Of a DNA stretch of 64,000 nt, positions 52,830 to 62,085 are shown one piece after another. Under the pieces are notes generated by a model. The model saw nothing but the letters and a program-made list of their open reading frames with translations, was not told the DNA's origin and ran no database searches. A program made the position numbers and the translations under genes. How positions within the stretch are numbered: position 1 is the first letter of the stretch; every line of letters starts with the position of its first letter. Source of the DNA: a bacterium (GTDB lineage Bacteria > Armatimonadota > UBA5829); assembly GCA_021371935.1 (NCBI GenBank), contig JAJFVF010000007.1:89348-153347 (forward strand), given 5' to 3'.

Positions 52830-53375
52830 TCACTTCTCGTCCAGCAGGGTCTTTATTTCCCCTTCCATCTTGGCTATCTCTTTCTTCTGTTCGTTTTCAT
52901 CACGAATAGGAAAGCCGTTGTGGACATAGCGGATGATACCTTTTTTGTCGATCAGACATGTCATGGGGATGCCGCCGACCTTATAGCTGCTGCCGATCTT
53001 GTTGCCGCCATAATCAAGAACGACTGTATAGTTGATAGACTGGCTCCTTGCGAAGTCGGCCACTTTGGTCTTATCCTGGTCAAAAGCGACTCCGACTATA
53101 GTGACACTCTTGTTTGATTGATATTTGTTCTGCAGATCGACCAGATAGGGGATTTCAGCCTTGCATGGCGGGCACCACGTCGCCCAGATATCCAACACTA
53201 CCACTGAGGGCTGTTCTTTGAAGCAGTCTGAGAGTGTAAATTTCCCGCCGTCGAGTGTCGGCAGTGTGAAGTCGGGAGCCTTTGTGCCTGTGCTGATCTG
53301 GGCATTTGCGGCGCAGGCAGCCAGAGATATCAAAACTAACGCAATAACCATATGCAGGTAACGTCTGGTTTTCAT
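52830..53375 (-). CDS. TlpA-like periplasmic thioredoxin
   Basis: A 181-aa exported thioredoxin-fold protein: signal peptide (VIALVLISLAACAANA; a lipobox-like LAAC could make it a lipoprotein), then APDFTLPTLDGGKFTLSDCF, catalytic WATWCPPCK (Cys68, Cys71) and cis-Pro GGIPMTCLIDKKGIIRYVHN. TlpA/ResA proteins reduce disulfides outside the cytoplasm, for example in cytochrome c maturation. Divergent from the propeller-like gene. Confidence 0.92.
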   Translation of the reverse strand: MKTRRYLHMVIALVLISLAACAANAQISTGTKAPDFTLPTLDGGKFTLSDCFKEQPSVVVLDIWATWCPPCKAEIPYLVDLQNKYQSNKSVTIVGVAFDQDKTKVADFARSQSINYTVVLDYGGNKIGSSYKVGGIPMTCLIDKKGIIRYVHNGFPIRDENEQKKEIAKMEGEIKTLLDEK

Positions 53376-53472
53376 GGGTTCTTTCCTTTCAACTGCGTTG
53401 ACATGTATTTCTGACGAGTGCTATGCTTTGAACGTTGCCATTTGGCTGCAATTTTTGGGAAAATATTTCAGG

Positions 53473-54657
53473 ATGAGCAAAGCGAAAGCAAACAAAACAT
53501 ATGTGGTGATGGTGTTGATGGCGGCACTATTACTGGTTTGCTGTGCTGTCCCAGGCATAATTCGCCCTGTAAGCAGGCATCCTTCTGCCACAGATCCCTC
53601 CAGTCACACCAGAGTTAAAATGGCCTGGCAGACCTTTGCCGGCAAATTGACTGACCTCATATTTTCTCCCGGCGCAAAATTTCTGGCATGTGTCGATACT
53701 AAGGGTGCCATATGCGTTTATAAGAGCACCGGTGAGAAACAATACACCGCATCAGTGCAGGGTGCGGACAAAGTGGTAGTCAGCCCGGACGGCAAATATG
53801 CCATGGCATATTCTAATCTCGATCTTGAAAATGCGACTTGCACATTTCTCGATAACAAGGGGAACACTTACTGGAAGTTGAATGTCAACGGCGCCGTCTG
53901 GTCAGCCGATGTATGTAACTATGACGGCAATGCCCGTTTCGTTATAGGCACGGGAACCAGGCGGGTGTATGTGGTGGATATAGGCATGCACAAGAAATAT
54001 TACAGATGGTGGACGGCTCCCGGTGTGGTTGTGTCGATGTATTTGGAACCGGATGGAGAGAGTGTCGTGATCGGGACTTGGCAAGACTCATCCGTGGAGC
54101 GCAGAGACATAAGAGGGCGGAGCATCTGGAGCATGAATGCGGGTTCTGCATGTTTGCCGATGATAGAGAGGTTTAGTTCTTCGGATCGATTATTAGTGCG
54201 TTATGTTCCCAACAATAGTTCGGTCGATGGATCATATGAGATTATCAGCACGATGGGAAAGACGATTGCTCGCGGAGATATAAGCGTATCGGATAACCAG
54301 AGGGTGCTTTTTGATCCGACGTGCAGCTATACCTGTATAAGTCATACCGAAGTGATAAAGCATAAAGTGAAGTCGATGGTTGAAAAGCGCACTGTGCTTC
54401 AAACCACATCGGGAGCGCGCGTATGGGAAAAGGGATCGGCGTTTTTCCAGACTGATCCGATAATGGTGACTGCCGGGGGAGAAGTTTTGCTCAGGGACGC
54501 AACGAATGCCGTGTTTATGACAAACAGCGATGGTGCTCTCAAGCAGGTCACAAAGCTGCGAGCAAAGCCGCTGCGCTGTGCTTGTTCGGAAGACGGTTCT
54601 TTGTGTGCTTTAAGTTGTTCCGATGGCAGTATAAATTTGCTGAAGCTGTCCAAGTAA
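53473..54657 (+). CDS. Membrane-anchored WD40/PQQ-like beta-propeller protein
   Basis: A 394-aa protein with an N-terminal transmembrane anchor (TYVVMVLMAALLLVCCAVPG) and an outside domain with propeller-like repeats (LIFSPGAKFLACVDTKGAIC, VVVSPDGKYAMAYSN, YLEPDGESVVIGTWQDSSVE, CSEDGSLCALSCSDGSI). No enzyme motif. The ATG at 53473 is chosen because the anchor follows directly; the ribosome site is weak. Function unknown; a scaffold or sensor at the membrane is plausible. Confidence 0.7.
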   Translation: MSKAKANKTYVVMVLMAALLLVCCAVPGIIRPVSRHPSATDPSSHTRVKMAWQTFAGKLTDLIFSPGAKFLACVDTKGAICVYKSTGEKQYTASVQGADKVVVSPDGKYAMAYSNLDLENATCTFLDNKGNTYWKLNVNGAVWSADVCNYDGNARFVIGTGTRRVYVVDIGMHKKYYRWWTAPGVVVSMYLEPDGESVVIGTWQDSSVERRDIRGRSIWSMNAGSACLPMIERFSSSDRLLVRYVPNNSSVDGSYEIISTMGKTIARGDISVSDNQRVLFDPTCSYTCISHTEVIKHKVKSMVEKRTVLQTTSGARVWEKGSAFFQTDPIMVTAGGEVLLRDATNAVFMTNSDGALKQVTKLRAKPLRCACSEDGSLCALSCSDGSINLLKLSK

Positions 54658-54664
54658 TGGCACA

Positions 54665-54691
54665 ACGGCCGCACCACATGGATGCGGCCGT
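54665..54691. terminator. Bidirectional hairpin between convergent genes
   Basis: ACGGCCGCA-N9-TGCGGCCGT, perfect 9-bp stem 7 bases past the propeller gene stop. Confidence 0.65.
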
Positions 54692-54721
54692 CATGTCTAC
54701 GAGACTGGGCTGGGTATCCAG

Positions 54722-55021
54722 TTAGTTTCCCGACAGGGTGGCTTCCAGAGGGATTAGACCCAATCTGGTCGCTCTGCGGAAAGCCTGCACTCGGTTGGAT
54801 ACCTGGAGCTTGTCATATATGTTGGCTAAATGGAAATCCACTGTCCGCTTGCTCACATACAAAGCATCGGCAACATCCTTACTGGACCTGCCTTCGATCA
54901 CCAGAGATAAAACCTCCAGCTCTCGCTTTGTAAGCCGAACAGAGCGGTCATGGTGGACGTCCGGAATACCGACAGCCGCCATATATTTCTCCTTTCCCTG
55001 CTCGCCGCTCATAAATATCAT
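54722..55021 (-). CDS. LuxR-type helix-turn-helix protein
   Basis: A 100-aa protein consisting mainly of a LuxR/NarL DNA-binding domain: VRLTKRELEVLSLVIEGRSS, KDVADALYVSKRTVDFHLAN, IYDKLQVSNRVQAFRRATRL. No receiver or ligand domain is present, so it acts alone or through partner proteins. The start at 55021 (MIFMSGEQ) is tentative; the frame is open to 55135, but that part is GTGGAGAGTGGAGG-type repeat DNA. LuxR-only proteins can respond to protein partners. Confidence 0.8.
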   Translation of the reverse strand: MIFMSGEQGKEKYMAAVGIPDVHHDRSVRLTKRELEVLSLVIEGRSSKDVADALYVSKRTVDFHLANIYDKLQVSNRVQAFRRATRLGLIPLEATLSGN

Positions 55022-55152
55022 TCCATCTTGAAGTCGATCTTGATAGGAACTTTCTAAAAAAAGTGGAGAGTGGAGGGTGGAGAGCCAAAAGCTGCAAAAT
55101 GAGATCAGAAAACCTACCCAAATATAAAATATCAAATCTCAAATACTAAATC

Positions 55153-55182
55153 AAAATGCCCGGAGTATTTTCCGGGCATTTT
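55153..55182 (-). terminator. Terminator of the 96-aa protein gene
   Basis: Perfect 12-bp stem AAAATGCCCGGA/TCCGGGCATTTT with 6-base loop, ending in a T run on either strand. It starts 2 bases after the stop of the minus-strand gene. Confidence 0.9.
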
Positions 55183-55183
55183 G

Positions 55184-55474
55184 CTAAACGGCTCTTGCGT
55201 GTTCCTGTAGCAACTCCTGAATGTGCGCCTTCATATCCTGATCTTCTTCTTCAGTAACTTCCGGCTTGGCTATTTCAAAGACCTCGCCGGTATCCGGGTT
55301 TCTGAAGATGAGCGTTACGCCGATATTTATGTTATCGAAGGCTCCAATCAGTTGGAGCATGCCTGCCTGCAACATAGTCTGACATATCACATATATGAAT
55401 ATCCGTTTTATCTCTTCGGGCTGCCCCTGGAATTCCTGCAAAAACGCGCGCGCCTCGATGTCCATCTCGTTCAT
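55184..55474 (-). CDS. Conserved-looking small acidic protein, unknown
   Basis: A 96-aa protein with a helical N terminus (FLQEFQGQPEEIKRIFIYVI), a strand-like middle (NINIGVTLIFRNPDTGEVFE) and an acidic C-terminal helix (EEEDQDMKAHIQELLQEHAR). AGGAGG precedes the ATG at 55474. No known domain; codon usage and the strong terminator suggest a real gene. Confidence 0.65.
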   Translation of the reverse strand: MNEMDIEARAFLQEFQGQPEEIKRIFIYVICQTMLQAGMLQLIGAFDNINIGVTLIFRNPDTGEVFEIAKPEVTEEEDQDMKAHIQELLQEHARAV

Positions 55475-55544
55475 CGTAACGGCCTCCTGCACAAACAACG
55501 TGCACGTTGCGCGTTCCACGATATTATTCTACCCACATAGATAT

Positions 55545-57299
55545 CTATACAGCCGATTTGAACATTTCTCTTGCAGCGGGTTCCAGGACGGCGAAATCGG
55601 ATGAATCGTCAGCATCGATTATCATCCGCCATATTCCGGCTTCGGTGCGCGATCCTCGCAGGAAGATAAATGCTCTGCGGTCGGGACCTGAGAGCATCAC
55701 GCGCCAGGCTCCGCTTTCGTCGCCTGTGCGTGTTTTGACATGCTCTGTCCCCTCGAAGTTTTGAAATTCAAATTCCTGGAACCTCGGCTGCAGTTCCGGC
55801 CAAAGTGTGCGAGTGAAATATTTCTCGACGTTTGTCTTGAGCAGTCCATGATCGACCGGTGGGCATGAGAGCCTGAGCATTACGTTGGAGTTTGTGGGCA
55901 CTGAGTCGATCAGGTCTTCCAGACTCATAGTTCTTGACGGATCGAGCCGTTTTCCATTTGCTCTGGAGGATATTCCGACCCATTCACGCGTGACCTGAGG
56001 CTGGGACTCGGCGAGAGCTGCCGAAAGAGCCGCCTGAAGGCCGTCGCGGCATGTGCTTGTTTCAAATATAGTGCCACCGTTTGCGCCTTCGACTCCAACC
56101 GGCACATCGTAGCCTGCCGCTCTGAGCTTATGCATTTTGGTTACGACGTTGATCTCGCCGGTCTCTACGTGAAACACCTCAGCGCCGAAAGCAGCGGCGA
56201 CCCTTTCGCATGCGAGTGACGTGGCGTCGCTCATTACGACTGCAAGTTTGCTTTTCTCAGTGCCACTGAGTTTGCGTCGGGCAAGTGCCAGCGCAACGTT
56301 AAGTGCCGCCACTTTCTGAGGCGGTATGATTGCTGATTCATCGTGACCGGGCAGCACCAAATTTCCGCGGTCGGCGTCATAATCGAATGCCACCCCAAAG
56401 TGCGCACGTTCCCTTGCGGCTGCTCTTGCGACCCGAAGCAGCATATGTCTGCCGCTTGCGGGGTCGATCCCGTCCGTATCGATCCCATGTTCGGGGTAGC
56501 CGAGTTCGGCATTGATTTCGATCACCCGGACTCCGAAGTGCTCTAGGACTCTGGCATCAATACCACTTCCGGCGCCGCCATTGGGATCCAGCAGCGCCGG
56601 TCCCAGAGTAAGCGGCTTTAGACAATGCGGTGCGATTCCCCAGTCGCGACCGATTATGTCCAGGTATGCTCTCTCGGCATGTATTCTCGAAGACTCGTTG
56701 TCGGGTTGAGTGAGCATGGCATGGAGACGGGCACTTGTGATCGATTTGATGCGCTGGGTAAACTCACCATCACCCGAATCTGCCAGTTTTGCCACATTCG
56801 CAATTACATTTGCCATCATGGGCGCCGAAAGCAGTGCTCCAGGCGGAGCAGTATGTGAATTTCTTATATGGGAGCATCCCGTCAGGAACTTGAAACCGTT
56901 ATGCTGCAGCGGATTATGGCTTGCGGTCACGATCACGCCGCCGTCGGCATTAAGCGCCCTGATTGCTGTTTCGGCCAGCGGAGTGGTGATTATTCCGAGG
57001 TCGACTATCTTCGGCGTGTATTTTAGTGAATATGCGCCTGCCAGAAACCCTTTGACAAGCGCTTTTCCCAACGTCTCGCCCGTCGGCCTTGGGTCGCGGC
57101 CAAGGAGCAGGGTCGGTTTTGGTCCATGCACGCATTTTCTGACATAGCTATAACCATATGCCCATGCCAGAGCCTTATGTTCATCCGAGATATCGGGGTC
57201 ACTGCCGAAAATAGTGCGGACACCTGAAAATGACTGCACAAGTTCGGCGTCGCCGAGCGCTTTCGATAGTAAGTCGATCAAGTAGACACCTCGGTCCAA
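55545..57299 (-). CDS. Phosphohexomutase (phosphoglucomutase/phosphomannomutase family)
   Basis: A 584-aa member of the alpha-D-phosphohexomutase superfamily interconverting sugar 1- and 6-phosphates. Phospho-serine loop TASHNP (Ser127), metal loop DYDADRGN, sugar-binding EGANGG and the C-terminal phosphate-binding domain (RVMLSGPDRRAFIFLRGSRT) are in order. The protein is longer than the usual 450-480 aa. The TTG at 57299 directly follows the upstream gene; a TTG at 57281 with GAGGTG is an alternative start. Likely supplies sugar phosphates for envelope polysaccharides. Confidence 0.87.
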   Translation of the reverse strand: MDRGVYLIDLLSKALGDAELVQSFSGVRTIFGSDPDISDEHKALAWAYGYSYVRKCVHGPKPTLLLGRDPRPTGETLGKALVKGFLAGAYSLKYTPKIVDLGIITTPLAETAIRALNADGGVIVTASHNPLQHNGFKFLTGCSHIRNSHTAPPGALLSAPMMANVIANVAKLADSGDGEFTQRIKSITSARLHAMLTQPDNESSRIHAERAYLDIIGRDWGIAPHCLKPLTLGPALLDPNGGAGSGIDARVLEHFGVRVIEINAELGYPEHGIDTDGIDPASGRHMLLRVARAAARERAHFGVAFDYDADRGNLVLPGHDESAIIPPQKVAALNVALALARRKLSGTEKSKLAVVMSDATSLACERVAAAFGAEVFHVETGEINVVTKMHKLRAAGYDVPVGVEGANGGTIFETSTCRDGLQAALSAALAESQPQVTREWVGISSRANGKRLDPSRTMSLEDLIDSVPTNSNVMLRLSCPPVDHGLLKTNVEKYFTRTLWPELQPRFQEFEFQNFEGTEHVKTRTGDESGAWRVMLSGPDRRAFIFLRGSRTEAGIWRMIIDADDSSDFAVLEPAAREMFKSAV

Positions 57300-58298
57300 C
57301 TATTTTACGGATGTTTCAATGATGTTCCTGAGTTTGAATTTGGCAGTATATTTATCCTGTATAACCATCACATTTGCAGCGACCGCAATTTCTGACGTGA
57401 TATTAGTCGTATTGGAAGGCGCAATCAGGTTCAGAGATGTCTGATATGTCTTTCCCGCTCCCAGATTCTTGAACTCCAGAGACTTCGCATCGACCTTCCA
57501 TCCTTTTGGCAGGGCATATGTGATCGTACCACTTATCGGCAGATTGCAGTCATTGACCAGCTTTGCTGTGATTTGCTTCTTGGCGGCAATATAATTCGTT
57601 GTGAAGGTTACGGGAGTCATTGTCACGACCGCCCTATTGCGCAAATCAGGGTCCTTGATCGCTTCATACATTCTTGCACGTGCTTTTTGTAAATACCAGC
57701 ATGCGTTTGTTGCGGCGGTAACCGTCCCTTTTGCGTCCTGCCTTGTCCGCCATTGCCATTTTTTGAGCATACGTCCGGCAGGATTGAGAGTGACATCGAG
57801 CGATCTATAAGATTCATCACTGCCTATACCGGAGCGCACCCAACCATCGGCCTGCCTGAGTGTCCAAACTACTCTGATTGGTTCGGACTCATTGACCTTG
57901 GAGAGACTATCTATTTGAGGCTTAATCTTGTCTTTAAGCGCGTAAAGACAGCGCATCAGGTCAGGATGGGTCACTCTGCCGGGTATATTCAACTCAATGC
58001 CGTCAGCAAGCTGCTTTGCACTCCGCTGGCCAATATAGCTGCCGCAGACATATATGTCGTAATCTTCCTTAAGGCCCGGTATTTTGAGCGTGAAATCCTG
58101 AGGCTCAGTTAATGTGCTATTGATGAGCAGGCCGACCTGGCTATCTTCTATGCGTGTTCCTTTTATGCTCAGGTCAGTCGTATCGCTGAGCGCGGTTTTC
58201 TGGGTGGTGTTAACGGTTACGGATGCTGCCCATGCATTTGATCTGATCAGCATCAACACATAGACCAGCGCAATAGGGAAAATTATAAAACGCTTCAA
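57300..58298 (-). CDS. Exported protein of unknown function
   Basis: A 333-aa protein with signal peptide (IIFPIALVYVLMLIRSNAWA). The body has beta-strand-rich stretches and a final immunoglobulin-like part (ITYALPKGWKVDAKSLEFKN, TYQTSLNLIAPSNTTNI) resembling NPCBM/NEW3-type domains found in enzymes acting on carbohydrates. The TTG at 58298 is preferred to the longer frame because ACGGAGGG lies just upstream. It ends one base before the phosphohexomutase start, so the two are co-transcribed. Confidence 0.7.
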   Translation of the reverse strand: MKRFIIFPIALVYVLMLIRSNAWAASVTVNTTQKTALSDTTDLSIKGTRIEDSQVGLLINSTLTEPQDFTLKIPGLKEDYDIYVCGSYIGQRSAKQLADGIELNIPGRVTHPDLMRCLYALKDKIKPQIDSLSKVNESEPIRVVWTLRQADGWVRSGIGSDESYRSLDVTLNPAGRMLKKWQWRTRQDAKGTVTAATNACWYLQKARARMYEAIKDPDLRNRAVVTMTPVTFTTNYIAAKKQITAKLVNDCNLPISGTITYALPKGWKVDAKSLEFKNLGAGKTYQTSLNLIAPSNTTNITSEIAVAANVMVIQDKYTAKFKLRNIIETSVK

Positions 58299-58513
58299 GT
58301 TCGTGCCCTCCGTTATTCTATTGCCATATGAAGCAACTATTTCATTATAACAATATGCCCAAATGAGGCCAAAATACACAATCGCCACTCCCTTTTACGT
58401 GCAGAGTATAATGCACGTTCCTTCGATAAAAACGCCGATTTTGAGATTTTTCACCGTGTTGAGCTTGTAATCCTTGCCAACTGTGCTTGTATTGTTATAT
58501 AATCCTTGCTGAG

Positions 58514-58786
58514 ATGAGTATAGATCGCGAGCAGTCCGAGACCGGGTTAATCTCACCATCGACCGCGGACAGAATCAGCGGGGTGTTGAACGTCACTCTG
58601 GACTTTTTGGAAGACATGCAAAAGGTCGTGGCGGTCAAGCGTCCAAGGGCAGTAAGAATCCGTTTCGGTGATAAGACTATCGCCGAAGTGCCGATTGCGC
58701 TTACTGCTGCCGCAGCTTTGACGGCAGGTCTGGCTGCTGTGCTGCTCACAAAACTAGCCGTAGATGTTGTAAGTGATGAAGAATAA
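58514..58786 (+). CDS. DUF4342-like small protein
   Basis: A 90-aa protein whose second half (RIRFGDKTIAEVPIALTAAA, then ALTAGLAAVLLTKLAVDVV) resembles DUF4342, a predicted small membrane-associated domain: a basic beta hairpin followed by an Ala/Leu-rich hydrophobic helix. The start at 58514 is the second ATG of the frame. Its end overlaps an upstream ATG of the sigma-factor frame and the two are probably co-transcribed. Confidence 0.65.
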   Translation: MSIDREQSETGLISPSTADRISGVLNVTLDFLEDMQKVVAVKRPRAVRIRFGDKTIAEVPIALTAAAALTAGLAAVLLTKLAVDVVSDEE

Positions 58787-58802
58787 TTTTAGAGGTGAAT
58801 GC

Positions 58803-59471
58803 GTGCAGGACCAGTTCCAGGAAGAGCGAAGTCTATCACAGTCGCGCTATGCCGTCCTGTCGGATCAGGATATCGTCGCCGTTGCTCAACGTGGTGACGA
58901 AAGAGCCTCTGAGTATTTGCTCTACAAATATAGAAGCCTTGTAAGGACGAAAGTCAGGTCATATTTCCTTATGGGCGCGGAAAAAGAGGACCTGCTGCAG
59001 ATCGGCATGATCGGGTTGTGGCAGGCGATAGTCGATTACCGCCCGGAAAAGGACATTTCGTTCCTGTCATTTGCGCGCATATGCATAGAGCGGCACGTCA
59101 TCACTGCCATAAAGACGGCCACACGCCGAAAACAGACACCTCTCAACACATCCGTGTCGCTGGAATATCCCTCCGAAGACAGTGACAGCGAGTGGAACCT
59201 GGCAGATATTCTCATTTCAGACGACACTATCGACCCGGAGGAACTCGTCCTGAAGCGTGAGGATAACGACCAACTGCAGGACATGCTCAGGCGTCTGCTC
59301 TCCGATTTCGAGTGGCAGGTGCTTTCCGGATATCAGATAGGCAAATCCTATCGTGAGATTGCATGCGAACTGCGCTGCAAGACCAAGTCGGTCGATAACG
59401 CACTGGCGCGCATCAAACGAAAGATATCCTGCGCGCCTCACAGTTGGCCCGGCATCACAGACAACAACTAA
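58803..59471 (+). CDS. sigH: RNA polymerase sigma factor, SigH/Spo0H type
   Basis: A 222-aa alternative sigma-70 family factor lacking region 1. Region 2: LLYKYRSLVRTKVRSYFLMG, EKEDLLQIGMIGLWQAIVDY, ISFLSFARICIERHVITAIK. Region 4: SYREIACELRCKTKSVDNAL ARIKRKI. The order and spacing match SigH (sporulation/stationary phase). A GTG at 58803 with AGAGGTGA is the preferred start; the ATG at 58773 lies in the previous gene. In this lineage SigH need not imply sporulation. Confidence 0.9.
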   Translation: MQDQFQEERSLSQSRYAVLSDQDIVAVAQRGDERASEYLLYKYRSLVRTKVRSYFLMGAEKEDLLQIGMIGLWQAIVDYRPEKDISFLSFARICIERHVITAIKTATRRKQTPLNTSVSLEYPSEDSDSEWNLADILISDDTIDPEELVLKREDNDQLQDMLRRLLSDFEWQVLSGYQIGKSYREIACELRCKTKSVDNALARIKRKISCAPHSWPGITDNN

Positions 59472-59512
59472 TTTAGTAATTAGAATTTTGGATTTTATAT
59501 TGACATGAATAG

Positions 59513-59541
59513 CGCCCTCGGAAATCGGGGGCGTTTGCCTT
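59513..59541 (+). terminator. Terminator after sigH
   Basis: CGCCCTCG (59513-59520) pairs with CGGGGGCG (59526-59533), one G-U pair, followed by TTTGCCTTT. Upstream sits an AT-rich phrase shared with 29280 and 55130 (TAGTAATTAG / ATTTTGGATTTT). Confidence 0.65.
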
Positions 59542-59633
59542 TCAGTATTTCAGCTTTATAGTCGACTGATCGGCAAAGGGTAATGGGCTATTGGCTTTCC
59601 ACTTTTTGCTCTCAGCTATACTTGGAGTCTCGC

Positions 59634-60791
59634 TTGCAAGTAATCAAGAAAATCAATTCACTCGGCCGTGACCTCAAGCTGCTGTGGTCGGCAATACTGT
59701 GCTTGAGCTTTGGCTATGGCGTATACAGTGCCATCTTCTACAATTTCGCCACGGAGTCACTTGCGATCAAGCCGCAGCAGCTCGGATATGTCGAGGCTGT
59801 GCGAGAGCTGCCGGGTTTCCTGTGCGTATTGGTTGTTGCTCTGGCTGCACAGATGGCAGAACCGCTGCTCGGGTCGATTACTCTTTTTGTGATGTCTCTT
59901 GGGATGGGTGCATACGCAGCCATACACGGCATCCCATCGCTGCTGGTCTTCTCATTCATATGGAGCACGGGTCTGCATTCATGGATGCCTCTGCAGTCGT
60001 CACTCGTACTGAACCTGGCTCAGGAAAATAACAAGGGCAAAAGACTCGGCCAGTCGTTTTGCGTGTCGAGCACCGGTGCTCTTTTGGGCATGATATGCGT
60101 GCGGCTGGTTGGCCATGGGCTAAGTTACCCGATGTGGTTCATATTCGGCGGCGTGTTTGTCTTTATTGCAGCTTGCATCATGCTTACGATCAGGCGGGAT
60201 ATCTGTTATCCCGAAAAGCCCAAGATAGCATTCAAAAGTCGATATAAGCTCTATTATGCGCTCACATTCCTCGAGGGTTGCCGCAAACAGGTGTTCCTGA
60301 CATTCGCTATATATGCGCTGACGAAGGTCTACCATACGCATCTAAAGACCGTCGCGCTTCTGATGATAATAAACAGCGTGGTGAACATGTTCGGCGGACC
60401 GATTGTGGGCAGACTGATCGACCGCATCGGCGAGAGACGGATAATGATGACAAGTTACGGCGCACTGATATTTGTCTTTCTCGGCTATGCCCTGATCCAC
60501 CATGAGCACGCGTTGTTTGTGCTCTACTGTCTGGACAACTTTTTCTATCTATCGACAAACTGCCTGACGACCTATCTTCAAAAAATTGCAGATCCTGCGG
60601 ACCTCACCCCTGCGCTGTCTATGGGTGTGACGGTCAATCATGCGGCTGCGGTGCTTGTGCCGCTCATAGGCGGATTTTTGTGGGCGAGACTGGGATACAG
60701 CGTGACATTCTTCGGCGGGACTGTTGTCGTGGCGATGTCGCTGGTGCTTGCGTCTATGGTGAGGGCAGTGCCCAGGGTCAAAACTCAATGA
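59634..60791 (+). CDS. MFS transporter
   Basis: A 385-aa membrane transporter with about 12 hydrophobic segments. The cytoplasmic loop between segments 2 and 3 is not classical, but the fold pattern (LWSAILCLSFGYGVYSAIFY, LLGSITLFVMSLGMGAYAAI, GGPIVGRLIDRIGERRIMMT) is clearly MFS; DRIGERR is the conserved motif between helices 8 and 9. The TTG at 59634 with GGAG is preferred to the ATG at 59583, which lies in repeat-like DNA. Substrate unknown. Its stop overlaps the start of the flavoprotein gene. Confidence 0.82.
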   Translation: MQVIKKINSLGRDLKLLWSAILCLSFGYGVYSAIFYNFATESLAIKPQQLGYVEAVRELPGFLCVLVVALAAQMAEPLLGSITLFVMSLGMGAYAAIHGIPSLLVFSFIWSTGLHSWMPLQSSLVLNLAQENNKGKRLGQSFCVSSTGALLGMICVRLVGHGLSYPMWFIFGGVFVFIAACIMLTIRRDICYPEKPKIAFKSRYKLYYALTFLEGCRKQVFLTFAIYALTKVYHTHLKTVALLMIINSVVNMFGGPIVGRLIDRIGERRIMMTSYGALIFVFLGYALIHHEHALFVLYCLDNFFYLSTNCLTTYLQKIADPADLTPALSMGVTVNHAAAVLVPLIGGFLWARLGYSVTFFGGTVVVAMSLVLASMVRAVPRVKTQ

Positions 60792-62047
60792 AGACTCGAC
60801 GTGTGATAGTGATAGGCGGCGGTGCTGCCGGTATGATGGCTGCGGGCAGGGCGGCCGAACGAGGCGCATCGGTCGTGCTTCTGGAAAAAGGCTCGAAACT
60901 CGCGCGCAAGGTGCGCATCAGCGGCAAGGGTAGGGCGAATATCACCAATACAGCCGATCTCAACGAGTTCATAGATGCCTTTTCGCCCAATGGCAGGTTC
61001 CTCTACGGCGCATTTTCACGCTATTTCAGGGATGACCTGCTCGACTTTTTTCACAAGATGGGTGTCGAGACAAAAGAGGAGCGGGGTGGGCGAGTTTTTC
61101 CAGTCTCAGACCGTGCATCGGATGTCGTAGAAGCCTTTGAAAAGTGGCTGGACGGCCTTGGCGTGCGAATCAAGTATAACGCGACCGCCAAGTCGATAGA
61201 TGTGAAGGACGGTCATGTGACCGGCGTCAAGCTTTATGGGGGGCGGATGGACGCTGATGCGCTGATAATAGCGACGGGCGGCATGTCGTATCCCAAGACT
61301 GGCTCGACAGGCGACGGCTATCACATGGCTCGCGACCTCGGCCACACTATAATATCGCCGAGACCGGCTCTGTCCGCCTTAATTACAAAAGAAGACTGGA
61401 TCAAAGATTTGCAGGGCTTGTCGCTGCGCAACGTCGAAGCGAGTCTGCTCATGGAGACCAAAGGCCAGGATAAGCCAAAAAAGATTGCGTCGGAGTTCGG
61501 CGAGATGCTCTTCACCAGTAATGGCGTCTCCGGTCCGATCATTCTCACACTCAGCAGGTATGTGGGCACGCTCTTGGGGACAGGCCGCCTTGTCATCTCG
61601 ATAGACCTCAAACCCGCACTTACGCCCGATCAGCTCCATCAGCGCCTCATCAGAGACTTCAAACAGACCCGTCACCTCAAAAACTATCTGCACGACCTGC
61701 TTCCGCGTCTGCTCATAGACGTGTTTATATACGTCGGCGGTCTGGATGGCGATAAGCCGGTCAACAGCATTACTGCCAATGAGCGCGAGCGTATGGTCGA
61801 TCTGCTCAAGGATTTCAGGACTCAAGTTGTGCGCATGGCACCGCTGGACGAGGCGATTGTGACTGCCGGAGGGGTTTGCATAAAAGAAATAGACCCGAGG
61901 ACGATGATGTCCAAGCTGGTCAACGGTCTGTTTTTTGCCGGTGAGGTAATGGATATAGATGCGCAGACCGGCGGCTACAACCTCCAGGCTGCATTCTCGA
62001 CTGGATATGTGGCAGGTGAGGCGGCTGCTGATTATATCGGTGTGTGA
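60788..62047 (+). CDS. HI0933/YhiN-family flavoprotein
   Basis: A 419-aa NAD(P)/FAD-dependent oxidoreductase-like protein. FAD-binding GGGAAGMMAAGRAAERGASV, VLLEKG and the family signature LARKVRISGKGRANITNT are at the N terminus; later YPKTGSTGDGYHMARDLGHT, FTSNGVSGPIIL, AGGVCIKEIDPRTMMSK and GLFFAGEVMDIDAQTGGYNL, QAAFSTGY. YhiN-type proteins are widespread but their reaction is unknown. The ATG overlaps the MFS stop by 4 bases (ATGA), so they are coupled. Confidence 0.92.
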   Translation: MKTRRVIVIGGGAAGMMAAGRAAERGASVVLLEKGSKLARKVRISGKGRANITNTADLNEFIDAFSPNGRFLYGAFSRYFRDDLLDFFHKMGVETKEERGGRVFPVSDRASDVVEAFEKWLDGLGVRIKYNATAKSIDVKDGHVTGVKLYGGRMDADALIIATGGMSYPKTGSTGDGYHMARDLGHTIISPRPALSALITKEDWIKDLQGLSLRNVEASLLMETKGQDKPKKIASEFGEMLFTSNGVSGPIILTLSRYVGTLLGTGRLVISIDLKPALTPDQLHQRLIRDFKQTRHLKNYLHDLLPRLLIDVFIYVGGLDGDKPVNSITANERERMVDLLKDFRTQVVRMAPLDEAIVTAGGVCIKEIDPRTMMSKLVNGLFFAGEVMDIDAQTGGYNLQAAFSTGYVAGEAAADYIGV

Positions 62048-62053
62048 GCTTGT

Positions 62054-62080
62054 GTCAAAAAGTTGGAAAGTCAAAAAGTT
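62054..62080 (+). repeat. Short dispersed repeat GTCAAAAAGTTGGAAAGTCA
   Basis: GTCAAAAAGTTGGAAAGTCA, then AAAAGTT, 7 bases after the flavoprotein stop; the partner copy is 37461-37487 on the other strand. Confidence 0.65.
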
Positions 62081-62085
62081 CGATG

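Noticed and set aside
58803..59471. Sporulation locus implied by sigH
   Set aside because: No spo0A, spoII or other sporulation genes are in the window; SigH-type factors occur in non-sporulating phyla.
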